A stretch of 64,000 nt of DNA from Ciona intestinalis (lineage: Eukaryota; Chordata; Ascidiacea; Phlebobranchia; Cionidae). The position numbers were made by a program, and so were the translations under genes. Each line of letters opens with the position of its first letter. Within the stretch, counting starts at the first letter, position 1. A model generated the notes under the pieces. That model did no database searches and was not told where the DNA came from. It saw only the letters and a list, made by a program, of their open reading frames with translations. Shown piece by piece: positions 45,042 to 56,840 of this stretch. Location of the stretch: NCBI RefSeq assembly GCF_000224145.3, contig NW_004190479.2:68013-132012 (forward strand). The letters run 5' to 3'.

Positions 45042-45156
45042 ACTTATGCGAAAGATCCATACCAGATTGAAAGTACCCGATCTCGGAAGTCAAGCAATCT
45101 TGGGTTCGGTTAGTACTTAAATGGGTGACCGTCTGGGTATGCTAAGTAAGGTATGC
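45042..45156 (+). pseudogene. 5S rRNA-like pseudogene
   Basis: The order of 5S landmarks is kept: CCATACC near the start, CCCGATCTCGGAAGTCAAGC, GGTTAGTACTTAAATGGGTG, ACCGTCTGGGTATGC. About ten bases expected between the two halves of CCCGATCTC..GATCTCGG are missing, and the 5' and 3' stem sequences are degraded. The internal promoter boxes are partly intact. It is best called a diverged 5S copy; a 5S-derived SINE is the alternative. Confidence 0.75.
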
Positions 45157-45279
45157 ATACATTTAAAAAATAAATATATTTATAATTAGTTGATTTACAT
45201 CGGTTAAGATCTAAATTTAGGACACTATACAAATAGAATACTTCCCTTTAACAAGAAATTTCTCAAAACCAAAAGTTAT

Positions 45280-45655
45280 GTCCGCTTATCCACACACTAC
45301 AATAGCTTCAGTAACTCGACTGTGGGCATGGGAGTGGCAACCATGGATAAGTCATTCAAGTTCCCACCCACCAGGATATAAATGACCAAACCAACCAAAA
45401 ATCATGTCTGCTTATCCACACACTGCAATAGCTTCATCAACTCGACTGAGGGCATGGGAGTGGCAACCATGGATAAGTCATTCAAGTTTCCACCCACGAG
45501 GATATAAATGACCAAACCAACCAAAAATCATGTCTGCTTATCCACACACTGCAATAGCTTCATCAACTCGACTGTGGGCATGGAAGTGACAACCATGGAT
45601 AAGTCACTCAAGTTCCCACCCACGAGAATATAAACGACCAAACCCAATCTTTCAT
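45280..45655 (+). repeat. 126-bp tandem repeat, three units
   Basis: Units begin at 45280, 45406 and 45532 (exact 126-bp spacing). Each carries GCTTATCCACACACT, CAATAGCTTCA, ACTCGACTG, GGGAGTGGCAACCATGGATA and GATATAAATGACCAAACCAA or close variants. It lies just downstream of the DCTN6 poly(A) signal (45667-45672, minus strand). Confidence 0.9.
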
Positions 45656-45780
45656 GATTTGGAACTTTTATTTTGATATGAACAACAATACAAAAACAAC
45701 ATTATTAAATACAACAACAAAACAAATATCAAGGCAACGAACATTGCCTCCAAACATCTGTGTGTGTCTCATAGTTTTAA

Positions 45781-47982
45781 TCACGCAGGCTTATTTGGTT
45801 TAACAAGAAAATGATAATTTGGTAAAATTTTCTTCAAGAAGTCAAGTTGTGGGGTTTGAGACTGTGGAGAGAAAAACAAATTAATGAACATTTATCATTA
45901 TGTTGGAGTAATGAGGCAATTCTGGCACGAATCCCAGGTCCCCCTGCAAGCGCAACATAGTACAACCTTATGCAAATGGAACAGATTCAACAATTCATCC
46001 TCATTTACTGTTAAATAGCTTGCCCAAGAACACATACGCCCATAATGCCAGCAGCAGTGAGCTTTGAACCCAATACCCACTTTTTCTAATGTGATCACCC
46101 AACCAACCACTGAACCACATTCACAATCACACATAATGTGTCGGCCACTGTAAGAAACAAAATCCTAATGCAAACAACAATGCTCACGTAAATAAACAAA
46201 AAGCTTTTATAAACTGGTATAAAGTGTGGCCACAACTTACATAGTAAGCTCACATAAACCAACTTACCGGCAACTTATCGTTGTTAATCCTTCGGAGATA
46301 ATTATCCCCACAAATTATCGTATTCTCTGGAAGTATTTCTTCAGTGTTGACGTGACAACCAGCACCGATGACACAACTGTTGGATAAAGTTGTGTTCGGG
46401 CCAACTCTTGCTGTGTTCACAATGTTAGTATAGAAACATATACTTGTGCCCACCTACGTATTACCGCCTATGTAACTTATTTTATTCTCGCGTCACGAGG
46501 CAACGATCATCAAACACAAGTGTTTTGTTTCATACACCTCGTGCCCGCATACAATTAGCACGTATGTAACTTAGTGGGTGATGGTTTTTTCTGTATGGCT
46601 GACAATTTATACAACCAATTAGTGAGTTTTCTCGTACAAGGGAGCAAATCTAACATGTTCAAAAGTTTAAAAACATGTGTATATTGTTCTATTAAACTTA
46701 ATATTATATTCTCATCAATAAAACACCATCTCACCCTTCGCTTCCAACACATTATTGTTTCCGAGCGATTTTCCTTCGAATTCTAAGTAAAAAATAAACA
46801 AAATTTTACAAAAGGTGAACACCATAACCTGAATGTTTATAAATCGCCCTCCAATTTTTAAATATCTCTTTCATTAAACACAACTAAAGTTCCCACCTGA
46901 TCCAACTTCGAACGTGTTGCAATTCCCAATGATTAATGGCGAGCTTCCCGTGACTCCAGGAGGGTTTCTGGGGATTAACATAACTTTATATATTCAATGA
47001 ATAAAAAATTGCCAGAGTGTTTTGCCCTAGATTCCTAGTAGATGTGGTGGTGGGGGGTCTATTAGTGGGTTTTAATATTTTGTATTACACAGGCAAGATG
47101 ATTTCTTAAATTATCTTAAAGTGCACCTGTGGCCAGTTTCTGGTAATTTAGATTGGAGTATTACATGATAATAATGGTATTCTTTGTACATGGTAACTTG
47201 TAAGCAGGCATGAGGTGCATGAAACAGAACACACGTGTTATAATGACTGTTGTTAACCCGCCATGCCAGGTTTAATAAGTTGCATTTATACTAATAAAGA
47301 ATTATGAATTTAAAAATGACAGAATATGATTTTTAAGCATCAATGTGTGTGATTTATAAAATATTGTCTTTAAATTAATATAGGACCAAAGATAATTACA
47401 TTCTATGACATCACACCTGTTAATTATCCTTGTTTGTTCTTCAATAATATTCCCTTGTCCAATAACAATGGGGCCATCTTTAGCGTAGATCCCAGCTTTA
47501 GGGTGAACGACACAGTTCGCCCCGATTGTTATACTGCCCTCTAGTGTTGCTTCTTCACACACCAGCGCGTCAGCAGCAACGATCGCATTCGGGCTAAACA
47601 ATATTGATAAAGAATAAACGGTGGAGCAACGATTGTCGTTATAACAGGAGTGTTCTGTTTCATACACCTCGTGCCAAGTTACAATGTATATAACTTTGTG
47701 GGTGATTGTTTCAGTTTTTATTTGGGCTGAAAATAATAATAAAAAGAGAGTTAGTTAAATAAAGGAGTTTTAAGTTCTATGACACAGAAAAGCGAATGTG
47801 TCCTTGCGCAAGATACTTAACGAAAATTGCTCCAACTAAGTGGTCAGGGTAAAACTAATATATATATATGTTTTTATATTATCATTTGGGAATATGTTTA
47901 ACATAATTTACCTTACAAAACGAACAAAAATATTTAAACTAAATAAAACTCACTTTGTTTTCTGTTTCCTCTGGCTTAACAT
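45781..47982 (-). CDS. DCTN6: Dynactin subunit 6 (p27)
   Basis: Six exons: 47954-47982, 47417-47593, 46897-46967, 46735-46782, 46268-46410, 45781-45861. They give 182 codons plus stop (human 190), with all phases matching. DCTN6 sits in the pointed-end complex of dynactin, the cofactor of cytoplasmic dynein, and folds as a left-handed beta helix of hexapeptide repeats. The repeats are visible: ANCVVHPKAGIYAKDGPIVI, GQGNIIEEQTRIINR, CNTFEVGS, SCVIGAGCHVNTEEILPENT. The C-terminal helix QLDFLKKILPNYHFL is the conserved end. A minus-strand AATAAA lies about 110 nt after the stop. The loop after residue 70 is shorter than in human. Confidence 0.95.
46000..46135 (-). mobile_element. SINE head and middle in DCTN6 intron 5
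   Basis: Reverse copy: TGTTAAATAGCTTGCCCAAG, AACACATACGCCCATAATGC, then a head with GAGCTTTGAACCC (degraded B box) and CAACCACTGAACCACATTCA. Confidence 0.75.
46475..46630 (-). mobile_element. SINE tail in DCTN6 intron 4
   Basis: Reverse tail: TAACTTATTTTATTCTCGCG, CACCTCGTGCCCGCATACAA, TATGGCTGACAATTTATACA and ACCAATTAGTGA. Confidence 0.8.
47188..47290 (+). mobile_element. SINE tail in DCTN6 intron 2
   Basis: Forward tail: TACATGGTAACTTGTAAGCA, GGCATGAGGTGCATGAAACA, GTGTTATAATGACTGTTGTT and AATAAGTTGCATT. Confidence 0.8.
47625..47850. mobile_element. Two SINE pieces in DCTN6 intron 1
   Basis: A reverse tail (47625-47720: TTGTCGTTATAACAGGAGTG, CACCTCGTGCCAAGTTAC) is followed by a forward middle piece (47795-47850: GTGTCCTTGCGCAAGATACT, CTCCAACTAAGTGGTCA). 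The reverse tail starts about 30 bp before the exon 2 acceptor, so its sequence contributes to that splice site's upstream region. Confidence 0.75.
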
Positions 47983-48309
47983 GGTAACTTACATTTAATC
48001 TACATTAACCTAAACAACAAAACCAACTTTAAAGATAAGTTTACCAATGTTGGCACAATATGAAGAAATTCAATATGGAACTAAAAGTATAGCTACAAAT
48101 TGAAAGGAGAGGTTTTATCTATGGTGACGCATGGCAAGGACCTGGTAATTAGGCCATAGGTTGCCCTACTTGCCTGTTACCACTAGATACCAAGGCGCCA
48201 AACCAAGTGGCAGGGTGGACAGGCCTGCTCTGGATTTCCTGCACCGCACAATTGTTAAAAAGGCTTTTTAGAACTTTTTGGCAATAAGAAGTAGTTAATT
48301 CATGATACG
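47983..48309. other. Intergenic between DCTN6 and RNASEH2B
   Basis: Short region (about 330 bp) with the DCTN6 5' flank and the RNASEH2B 3' flank. A piece at 48165-48245 (GTGGCAGGGTGGACAGGCCT) resembles one end of foldback element B. Confidence 0.5.
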
Positions 48310-50081
48310 TCATTTCTTTTTGGGTTTTGCGCCAAAAAAACTTGAAATATTTTTCATTCCACTTTTGTCGACTTTTTTGAGCGCTTTTTGGGCTCGAGTT
48401 AAATTCTTGTTTTCTGAGTTAGTTGGAGATTTGACAAGTTTGGAGTAATCTTCACTTGCTTCAGTTTTCACTTTCTTAGCGCTCGGTTGATTCCCAGAAC
48501 TTTTACGTTTCTCTATTCGTTCTGGTATCTTCAAATGTGTAGCGAGTTTCTTTGCCAAGTCAGCGTGAATATTTTCGCAAATAAGTCCGTATGCGTAACG
48601 TGTGTATGCATCACCTGGTGTATACGGAGTATGGTTAGTCTTATATATGCAGCTAAATAATATGTAGACTGGGATAACAGTAATTCCTATTTATCTCTTT
48701 GAATACGGTAGTGAAACTGAAATGAATTACACTTAAAAATGAAAATTAGCAGCAAAACAACGGTCAAAATAAAACATCCATTTGTATACCACTATATGAC
48801 TTACATGCCCACACATTAAGTTGAACAAAATCTACTTCATTAACCCAAACACTGTCCGTGCTTTATTCCACATGAATACTTATAATCAATAATTACCTTC
48901 AGTGTCTCCAATGAACAAGTCAGCTGACTTCAACGCATCAACGGTTCGTTCAACTTTGACTTTCAGCCATTCCAGTGTTTTTGTTTCATTGTATCTGTCG
49001 ATAATTAGTAATTACGATACTACATTATGGTAGGCAGTAGCTTGACTGTGGGATTGGGAGTGGCAACCACGGATAAGTCACTCAAGTTCCCACCCACGAG
49101 AATATAAATGACCAAACCAACCAAAAGTAATGTCTGCTTATCCACACACTGCAATAGCTTCAGCAACTCGACTGTGGGCATGGGAGTGGCAACCATGGAT
49201 AAGTCACTCAAGTTCCCACCTACGAGGATATAAATGACCAAACCAACCAAAAGTCATGTCTGCTTATCCACACACTGCAATAGCTTCAGCAACTCGACTG
49301 TGGGCATGGGAGTGGCAACCATGGATAAGTCACTCAAGTTCCCACCCACGAGGATATAAATGACCAAACCAACCAAAAGTCATGTCTTCTTATCCACACA
49401 CTGCAATAGCTTCAGCAACTCGACTGTGGGCATAGGAGTGGCAACCATGGATAAGTCACCCAAGTTCCAACCACGAGAATATAAATGACCAAACCAACCA
49501 AAAGTCATGTCTGCTTATCCAAACACTGCAATAGCTTCAGCAACTTGACTGTGGGCTTACACAAGTCGAGTTTTCAACCCACAAAAGAATAAAATAAATA
49601 TAACTATTAATAAAACACATATCCAAACTAACCTATATGCAAGAAGGTCCACGCAACTTTTAGAGTCACAAACATTATCCAGTTGCTTCACATTTAATGC
49701 AGAATGCTCAAAAACTTTACCCAAAACTTCTTCTCCGTTTTCAGTTGAAAATATTTGATCCAGTGGCACAAATTTTTCCCTTGCGTTCGCACACAACGAA
49801 GGCAGACACATAAAAAGTGGGTCCATAGGCGTAACTATATATACTGTGCCGTCAGATTTTACTGTTTCGTTATTTATAAACCAAGACGAAAATTCGTCAG
49901 TATATTGGTTTAGCTCAAAAAGCTCAGTTTTATTTTCATCAGATGAAATAAGAAACTTAGTTTTTTCTTGCGTTCTTGGGTGTAGTAATGTTATAATTGA
50001 ACATTTCCGACCGTTAGACATACATTTCTCAGGCAAGACGAATACTTTTGACGAATTTGCTGAAATTATATTTTCCTGCAT
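48310..50081 (-). CDS. RNASEH2B: Ribonuclease H2 subunit B
   Basis: Three exons, 49633-50081, 48897-48994 and 48310-48614, give 283 codons plus stop. RNase H2 removes RNA from RNA-DNA hybrids and single ribonucleotides from DNA; subunit B is a structural partner of A and C. The N-terminal triple-barrel part shows SSWFINNETV, VYIVTPMDPLFMCLPSL and KFVPLDQIF. The middle helix shows TLEWLKVKVERTVDAL and YTRYAYGLICENI. The C-terminus (QKALKKVDKSGMKNISSFF) keeps the PCNA-binding PIP-like motif, followed by a Lys-rich end. Length and domain order match human RNASEH2B (about 310 residues). Intron 1 holds the 126-bp satellite. Confidence 0.94.
49020..49560 (+). repeat. 126-bp tandem repeat, about four units, in RNASEH2B intron 1
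   Basis: The landmark TGTCTGCTTATCCACACACT recurs at 49132, 49258, 49384 and 49509, spaced 126, 126 and 125 bp. The units are nearly identical to those at 45280-45655, 3.4 kb away. The array runs up to within about 75 bp of the exon 1 donor site. Confidence 0.9.
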
Positions 50082-50675
50082 CCTAAAACTATATACTTAT
50101 CTTTATATCAACCTGCAAAATAACAGTATTTCACGAAGGTCTTCAATTCTACATTAGCGTGAAAGTTTCACAACAGGTAAAATCACAACGGCGCGAAGTG
50201 AAGATCAAATAGCGCTGTAAATTATGACGTCATAATATTTAGGCGGGTAGTGCTTGGGGTAAAGAAACGGTGACTAGAATCTAGATATAAATACCCCAGA
50301 AAACATGAGTTTGTTAGTTTTTCAAGAAGTTTTTAGATTAAAGCGTGGATGCTAGCCGCCGCCGTAGAACCGAGGTTAGCTCTTCAGTAACCACAGGTTA
50401 CGGGATCAAGGCTGGACGCTGCCACCTTTGTGGCGTATGTGTGCTTGTACGAGACACTTGCTCCAACCCAGTAGCCATTAAAGATTTTCCTAATTCTCAG
50501 CCTAAACAGTCACCTACAAAGTTACATACATGGTAACTTTTAGCAGGCGTGATTTGTATGAAAAAGAACATCCGTGTTTCAACGACCCATTCATAGAACA
50601 CACCCGTACATTGAACACTTTGTCATAACAACTGAACAAACTGAGTACAAAGGAAATTTATTGCACCATTCATGA
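50082..50675. other. Intergenic between RNASEH2B and TXNDC11
   Basis: About 590 bp holding a probable RNASEH2B promoter (TGACGTCA at 50225-50232, roughly 145 bp upstream of the ATG) and a forward SINE with head (50345-50590). Confidence 0.5.
50345..50590 (+). mobile_element. SINE, nearly complete
   Basis: Forward: a head around GAGGTTAGCTCTTCAGTAAC, GGGATCAAGGCTGGACGCTG, CCACCTTTGTGGCGTATGTG, CTCCAACCCAGTAGCCATTA, AAAGTTACATACATGGTAAC, ending in a diverged tail (TCCGTGTTTCAACGACC). Confidence 0.75.
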
Positions 50676-53600
50676 TCAAACAATGGGTAACATTACATCA
50701 CTGAGTTCTTGTTTCACCAAATTAAATTCAAATTTCCTTCTCGATAAAACATCATCCAATCTAGCAAGCGAGTTTTTCCTCAAATATTCATCATTATGAT
50801 GTTGATGTATGGAAGATAAAGATGGCACGGAACATCTTTTGCTCCCCACAACTCCTCTAATGGTCTCAGCCAACACCTCCATCATATTTATCCTCACAAT
50901 CTCTTTCCTCATGCTGGGAACAAACTTAAATTAAAAAAAAACAAATTTAGTTTCAAAGGAAATATGAAGGTAGTTTATCTAATCTTGGACCTTCAATCTT
51001 AGCAATTGCAGTCGTTATAACATGGGCGTTCTGTTTCATACACCTTCTGCCCGCTTACAAGTTACCACAAATGTAACTTTGTGGGTAATGGTTTATATAT
51101 AGCTGATAATTCGGACAACCCTTTGGTGACCACTGGGTTGGAGCAATTGCAGTTAAGTTTCTTGCTTAAGAACCTATACATACGCCTACAAAGGTTGACT
51201 AGTCATGCGAGAATAAACAACATAAATACATACGTTGCATTTTTAAAAATCACTTTATCATAAGTTCACCTTTTCATAATCCCAGTTAATTTGCATATTT
51301 CTAAGTTTTCCATGAATGCGCTGAAGCACGAATATTGCTTCGAGGTTGAGTGATCGTCACACAAAGCAACAACGATTTGAAGCTTAGTTAGTGGCGACGC
51401 ATAATGCCATAGAAATCCCATTAACTTTGATGGGGTGAGTTGAACATGAGGTGGGTAACGTGTGGAATCAGATGATCTGGTGTTAAAATGTATAAAAATA
51501 AAAACGTTTTAAGACCTACATAACTATTTTTTGGACTTAAGACAGCAGTACACAAACTTTTGGAGTAATTACTAGAGGCTGTAAAAAATATTTATTTTTG
51601 GAGTGATTACTAGAGAGTATTTACCCCCAAACATCCTCCTATGGACCCAAAACAACAATAGGTAAGAATTTATGGGCAAATAATTACTCCCCAAACCTCC
51701 CCCTATTTACGCCACCCACCTATTAGCTGGATAGAACATCAAGGTGGGGAAAGATATTGCTTGGAACGTAAGTGGAAGTTGTGAGTTAGTGTCAGATGAA
51801 ACTGACACAATATCAAGGTTCCTTACACCTCTTAACAACCTCTTGAATGAAATAAGTTGATGCGAATATTGTGAACAGAATCCACAGTAAGGGGAATGAT
51901 GGTAGACTAGTGTGTCCTGTATAATATTATAAATGTCTTGAATGCAAAGAATTTATAAAGTTTTTTTATAAACCTGTGGGACATATCAATCAGGTATTGG
52001 ATAAATAAATGTTATGCTGAGAATAATATGCAAGTCTATCTACCAACAACTGGGTATTCCTTTATTTATGGATTTTGTAACATATCTGTTAGCAACAGTT
52101 TATATTCCACAACCATGCACAACATGTGTATAATGTTGAAACAACAGTTGTTGGTAATCCTTTAGCTGGTGGCAACCTAAAATTTTGGTTTCAAAATGTT
52201 CCTCAGGTCTTACTGAGACCCGCTGTCTAATTTAAAAAAAGAAAACATGTGAGTTGAGTCGAAAATTAACTTTGAAAATGCGCGAAAACATGCTGTTTTC
52301 AAAAAAAAATTAGACAGCAGGTATAAGTGAGACATAAGGAACTCTTTGCTTACCGACAAACAACACATTAAAAACATGGATTACCCCATGTTGGTTTTAC
52401 AGCAGTTTTAATGCAAATACAATCCCAACCTTATATAAACATAGGCCAATATAACCATGACTATAAATATTCATAACAAATCTCATTCTTGCATTTCCCA
52501 TGATATCCCAATCTCACCTTTGTGTTTTGATGATCAATCATGTCGATAAAATCTTTCACTGTAAACTCCTTGAGTTGCAAAACATCCTCGTGACCACCAA
52601 CTTTACCTCCATACACCTTCCTTGTGTTGCGCAATCTATCGCTTGTAAACTCCAGGATGAAGTCCACTGTGTGAAGTATGAGTGGGTGGAAAAGGATAAG
52701 TTACATAACTATTAATTACTTGACAAAATTTGTTATTTATCTTCTTGAATACAGTAATAAAGATTAGGCAAACTAAAGAGAACAAAGAGAAGGGAATTAA
52801 CAATAAAAGAGCAGTCGTTATACACACGCTCCAAAGTTACAAGTTTTAGGTAACTGGGTGCACGGGTAAACAGCTCATAAAGTTAAAAGTGAGCTGTAAA
52901 GGTCAAGTTACAAGTTGTATGGTTGGGAACTTGAGTGGCTTATCTATGGTTGCAAAGTTACAAGTTTTATAGGGACTAGGTGCATGGGTATATGGCTACA
53001 TAGGAAAAGTATGTACCTACATTAAGAGTGACTGAGTTGTAAAGTTACAAGCCTGAAGCTAAAAGGTTTAGGTCAGGATGGTCATACCTACAAAACCAGG
53101 CACACAATATGTTTTTGCTTTGCAAAGCATGGCTAGTGATACCTCATAAAACTTAATTGCCCCCCATGCCGACAACACCATACAGACAATTAATTGAATC
53201 TTAATATTAGACTTTGCACAGGAAGTCCCACTTACCAATATTCTGCTTTGTAAAACTTCCCTTCATTAAATATTCCATTTCATTATGAATATCAATAATA
53301 ACTGCATTGGACTTTGTGTCATCTACTTTAACAGCAGTAGCAAGTGCAGGATACTGAGTTGAATCAACCATAAGAAACTGCAGAGTACAATTGCTTCTAC
53401 AGCCTAAACCGTTAATCTTGGTGTGGTTTTTATGGATATTGCCGCAGCAAATGTTTAAACGCGTTCTATGTTTGTCGTAAAACGACCGCGATTGCACACA
53501 TGAGTGACTTTGTGTTGCTAATGCTTCAAAATATCCGAGTTTTAACAATCTGCGAAAAAATATCTCCTCGTTGTGGGGTGTTCGCGGGTGACTATCTCTT

Positions 53601-56600
53601 TGTAAACAGACATTACAAATACTTGGTTGTGATGTTACAATGGATGAACAATGGGTAGAAACTTGGTGGCAATTCTTGTTGTAGATTGTGTTAATCTCTT
53701 CAAACTGTTAAACAAAGTAAAAATGAACAAAATATTATTTAATAAAATACAACGCTTGCTCTCACTTGTTAAAATTATTGTCTAGTAATTCACCCAAAAT
53801 TTTAGACCTTGGATTCTGAGGTCTATTACTCAAGTATTTCAACACACTACAAGATAGAGCCCACATTAATTGCATCCAGACGACACATTAATTTCAAAGT
53901 ATTTTCTTACCACAGTGACGTCGTCCAACGAAGGTAGAAACGCAACCAACGTCGGTCCTTTGTTCAAAACTTGGAAGAATAAATTTGATTTTTGGCCAGA
54001 AGATAAAATACGTGGAACGACCTGAAACATGAGGTGTATAAATACACTATGTGTGTCTGGTGTATAAGAAGACACCCATGTTATAACTCGACAGTGAGCA
54101 TGAGGTGTATGAATACACCATGTGTGTCTGGTGTATAAGAAGACACCCATGTTATAATTTTACACAACAAACACATATCATTCTCACAATCGGATCTTTC
54201 TTCTTCTCCATCCACCCCTCCACAACCTCCCATGTTGAGTTCAACGAGATTTCCCCAACACCTCGCCCACCATTATATATCCTCATGTAGCCTTCCTTCA
54301 TACCAAGTGTAGTGTGAAGGAATGGGCTCGTGATCAAACCCATTTGGATGGCCCATGATGGAACTAAATGAATGAAGGGGATTTATTCACCTTTATGTTG
54401 GGGAAAGAATGGTCATTATAACACGGGTGTTCTGTTTCATACACATCGTGCCCGCTTGCGAGTACAAGTTACCACGTATGTAACTTTGATCATTTTTTTG
54501 TATGGCCGACAATTTAGACAACCTCCCAAGGACATAGATTTACAATAGCCCACATAAGTAAACTAGATGATGAGTTATACAGTAGAGAAGCAACATTTCC
54601 TCACAATTACATGAACTTACATTTACTTAAACTTTGTAAAGATATTTGAAGAAACTGTTGCAATAACTCGTTGCTTGTAAGGTTGACGCCAGCACTTGCT
54701 ATAATGGAGGTCTGCGGGAAATGGTTTATTTGTTTAATATGTTGTAAATATGTCTACAGTAAAACTTCACCCGTATAGAATGAAATAGATAAAGTGTTTT
54801 ACTTTGAGCAATATAGATAATTGGTTTAATCGAAATGTTTTATACAATACAAATGATAAAAGTATGAATGTTTTTACATGCGGATAAAAATAAACAAAAG
54901 TAATTACCCAAAAAGTAAAATATGTGGTAACTTGAAGCGGGCACGAGGTGTATGAAACAGAACACCTGTGATATAACGACTTTCTTTTTCTGGCCATGCA
55001 AGGATATAGTAAGTTACATTCATCCATATTCAAACAAACAAACATCCATCTCACCTTTCCATTATTAAGATAACCTTCCACAACATCTAATGTACCAAGG
55101 TAAGTGAATGGTGATAAAACTTTGGAAACAAAACGTGCAAAATATTGGTGTGTATGAGGCCCATTGTAGTGGACGGGGGTCTTTAAACTGAGAAAAAAAT
55201 AAAAGTTACAATTTACAATAAAATACAACATTTATTAGGAAATAGACTACGAAAAATAAGCAAACTGTGGCGAAATATCTCAGCAAGACCTCACACATAG
55301 CAATAATAGTGTACAAAAGGAAAATACAAATACGCTTTTATAAACAATTCGTTGGACTTGATTTTTGTCTGTTACGTTTTCGTAGCACCAGATCCTTACT
55401 GTATTTCTTTACACAAAAAATCGTTCAACTCTATGAGTACCAGATCAGGGTCAGATTCACGAATTTATTACAATATAACAAATGACAATACGGCTTCATA
55501 TTTATTTGTACAAAGTTGAGATCTCAAAACAAACAGTGTATGTGTACTCTAAGTTCTACACCAACCTTCTATGATGTAAATACAAATGTGGAAAAGATTG
55601 AAAATTATTATTTCCCCGACATTCCCCTTGATCCCACCAACAGTTGATGGCTACGAAAGATACCTAAATAAACATTATAAAATCAAATGATGGAACATAT
55701 ATACAAAAACATAGAATAGCTTCAATAAGTAACCGATATATGATGTTATATTTCAATGCAGCAATGCTTCCGAACTTTTTCAATGCTTTTTAGTTTTACA
55801 GATATTTTGTGTGAAGGCAAGCTGTACTAGGTTAACTTAATTTTTCAGCAAACGGCTATGTTTTTGTTTTTAAAATAATTAAAGATAAATAAGACAAAAT
55901 TACCACATCAACTGAAACTCTTTAAACTGGTAGTTCATATGCCATAGGGGTTATTTTTATTTAAAATAACAGACACTTATATTTACATGACATCTCACCT
56001 GTTTATGGAAAACCTGAGCTGTTTTGTTCAATTCCTTGACTGAACTAAAAGACCTTTCACACCATGGGGCGTAATATAGGACGAGAGATATTTCTGAGAT
56101 GCTTAATAAATATTGTAGGTGTACCAAACTACCAGTGGGCAAGTCGTGTATTGGGGGATGGGTTATAATGGGGGTCGGTTGCGGGGCAGAACGGGTCTGG
56201 GGGGAACTGTGGACGCTGTGGGTAAATAAAGATTGTAAAATTACTATATTTTAGAGAAATCTGGGGTGACATTGTTAAAATACCGTTACACTCATAGTTG
56301 TCAAACATAGGGAACCTCATTGATTAATGTGGTGAATGCAATATACCTTGGCTCTGCTTGTTTGTATAGACACCTAACAGCAGGGTAAAATCTGGGGTGA
56401 CATTGTTAAAATACAGTTACACTCATAGTTGTCAAACATAGGAAACCTCATTGATTAATGTGGTGAATGCAATATACTTTGGGTCTGCTTGTTTGTATAG
56501 ACACCTAACAGCTGGGCAAAAGCTTTAAAAACTGTAGTCTTAGACTCCTAAAGCTAAAACATATGTCGCCTCTTTTTCATAACAACATGTCTTAGATGTA

Positions 56601-56840
56601 TATGGTTCTATTACGTATTAATACATCAAGAATACATATACGTAACGTTATACTTTACACAACACTACCTTAAAGTCACCATGAATACGAAAATACTTAA
56701 ATTCAAACACCAACAAACGATCATAACACTCACCCGTCCCATAAACGTTGAATAAAGAAAACAAATGTCAGAATTAAAATAATTGTTTCTGGTCGCTTTT
56801 GCATTGTTTTTATGATCTTAGAAGCCCCGATAGTAACCAT
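50676..56840 (-). CDS. TXNDC11: Thioredoxin domain-containing protein 11
   Basis: Twelve exons: 56734-56840, 55999-56215, 55566-55663, 55055-55187, 54621-54711, 54188-54363, 53911-54021, 53236-53704, 52518-52666, 51720-51916, 51270-51476, 50676-50913. Phases close to 730 codons plus stop. The N-terminus has one membrane segment ([16 protein letters not shown]), a signal anchor. Thioredoxin-like domain 1 has the one-cysteine site YYAPWCERS, as in vertebrates (WCGQS), followed by [15 protein letters not shown] second, C-terminal thioredoxin domain has a full CxxC (SPYCGFCSQ) and a cis-Pro strand (SFPTLMFYP). TXNDC11 is an ER protein linked to dual-oxidase maturation and ER-associated degradation. 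The Ciona-type protein is shorter than human (about 985) because the long C-terminal coiled coil is reduced. Intron 1 has a recent 131-bp duplication. Confidence 0.95.
51000..51185 (-). mobile_element. SINE in TXNDC11 intron 11
   Basis: Reverse copy: GTCGTTATAACATGGGCGTT, TCTGCCCGCTTACAAGTTAC, AATTCGGACAACCCTTTGGT, GACCACTGGGTTGGAGCAAT. Confidence 0.85.
54026..54155 (-). repeat. 71-bp satellite, about two units, reverse orientation, in TXNDC11 intron 6
   Basis: ATGAGGTGTATAAATACACT, ATGTGTGTCTGGTGTATAAG, AAGACACCCATGTTATAACT, CGACAGTGAGC, then the pattern repeats to 54155. It matches the 18821-19628 array in reverse complement almost base for base. The array begins about 5 bp before the exon 7 acceptor region (54022). 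Confidence 0.9.
54395..54545 (-). mobile_element. SINE tail in TXNDC11 intron 5
   Basis: Reverse tail: GGTCATTATAACACGGGTGT, TCTGTTTCATACACATCGTG, CCCGCTTGCGAGTACAAGTT and GGCCGACAATTTAGACAACC. Confidence 0.8.
54900..55025 (+). mobile_element. SINE tail in TXNDC11 intron 4
   Basis: Forward tail: ATGTGGTAACTTGAAGCGGG, CACGAGGTGTATGAAACAGA, ATATAACGACTTTC, TGCAAGGATATAGTAAGTTA and CATTCATCC. Confidence 0.8.
56259..56520. repeat. Tandem duplication, 131-bp unit, in TXNDC11 intron 1
   Basis: TCTGGGGTGACATTGTTAAA, AACTCATAGTTG-type sequence, GAACCTCATTGATTAATGTG and GTATAGACACCTAACAGC occur twice, 131 bp apart, with only a handful of differences. It looks recent. Confidence 0.9.
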
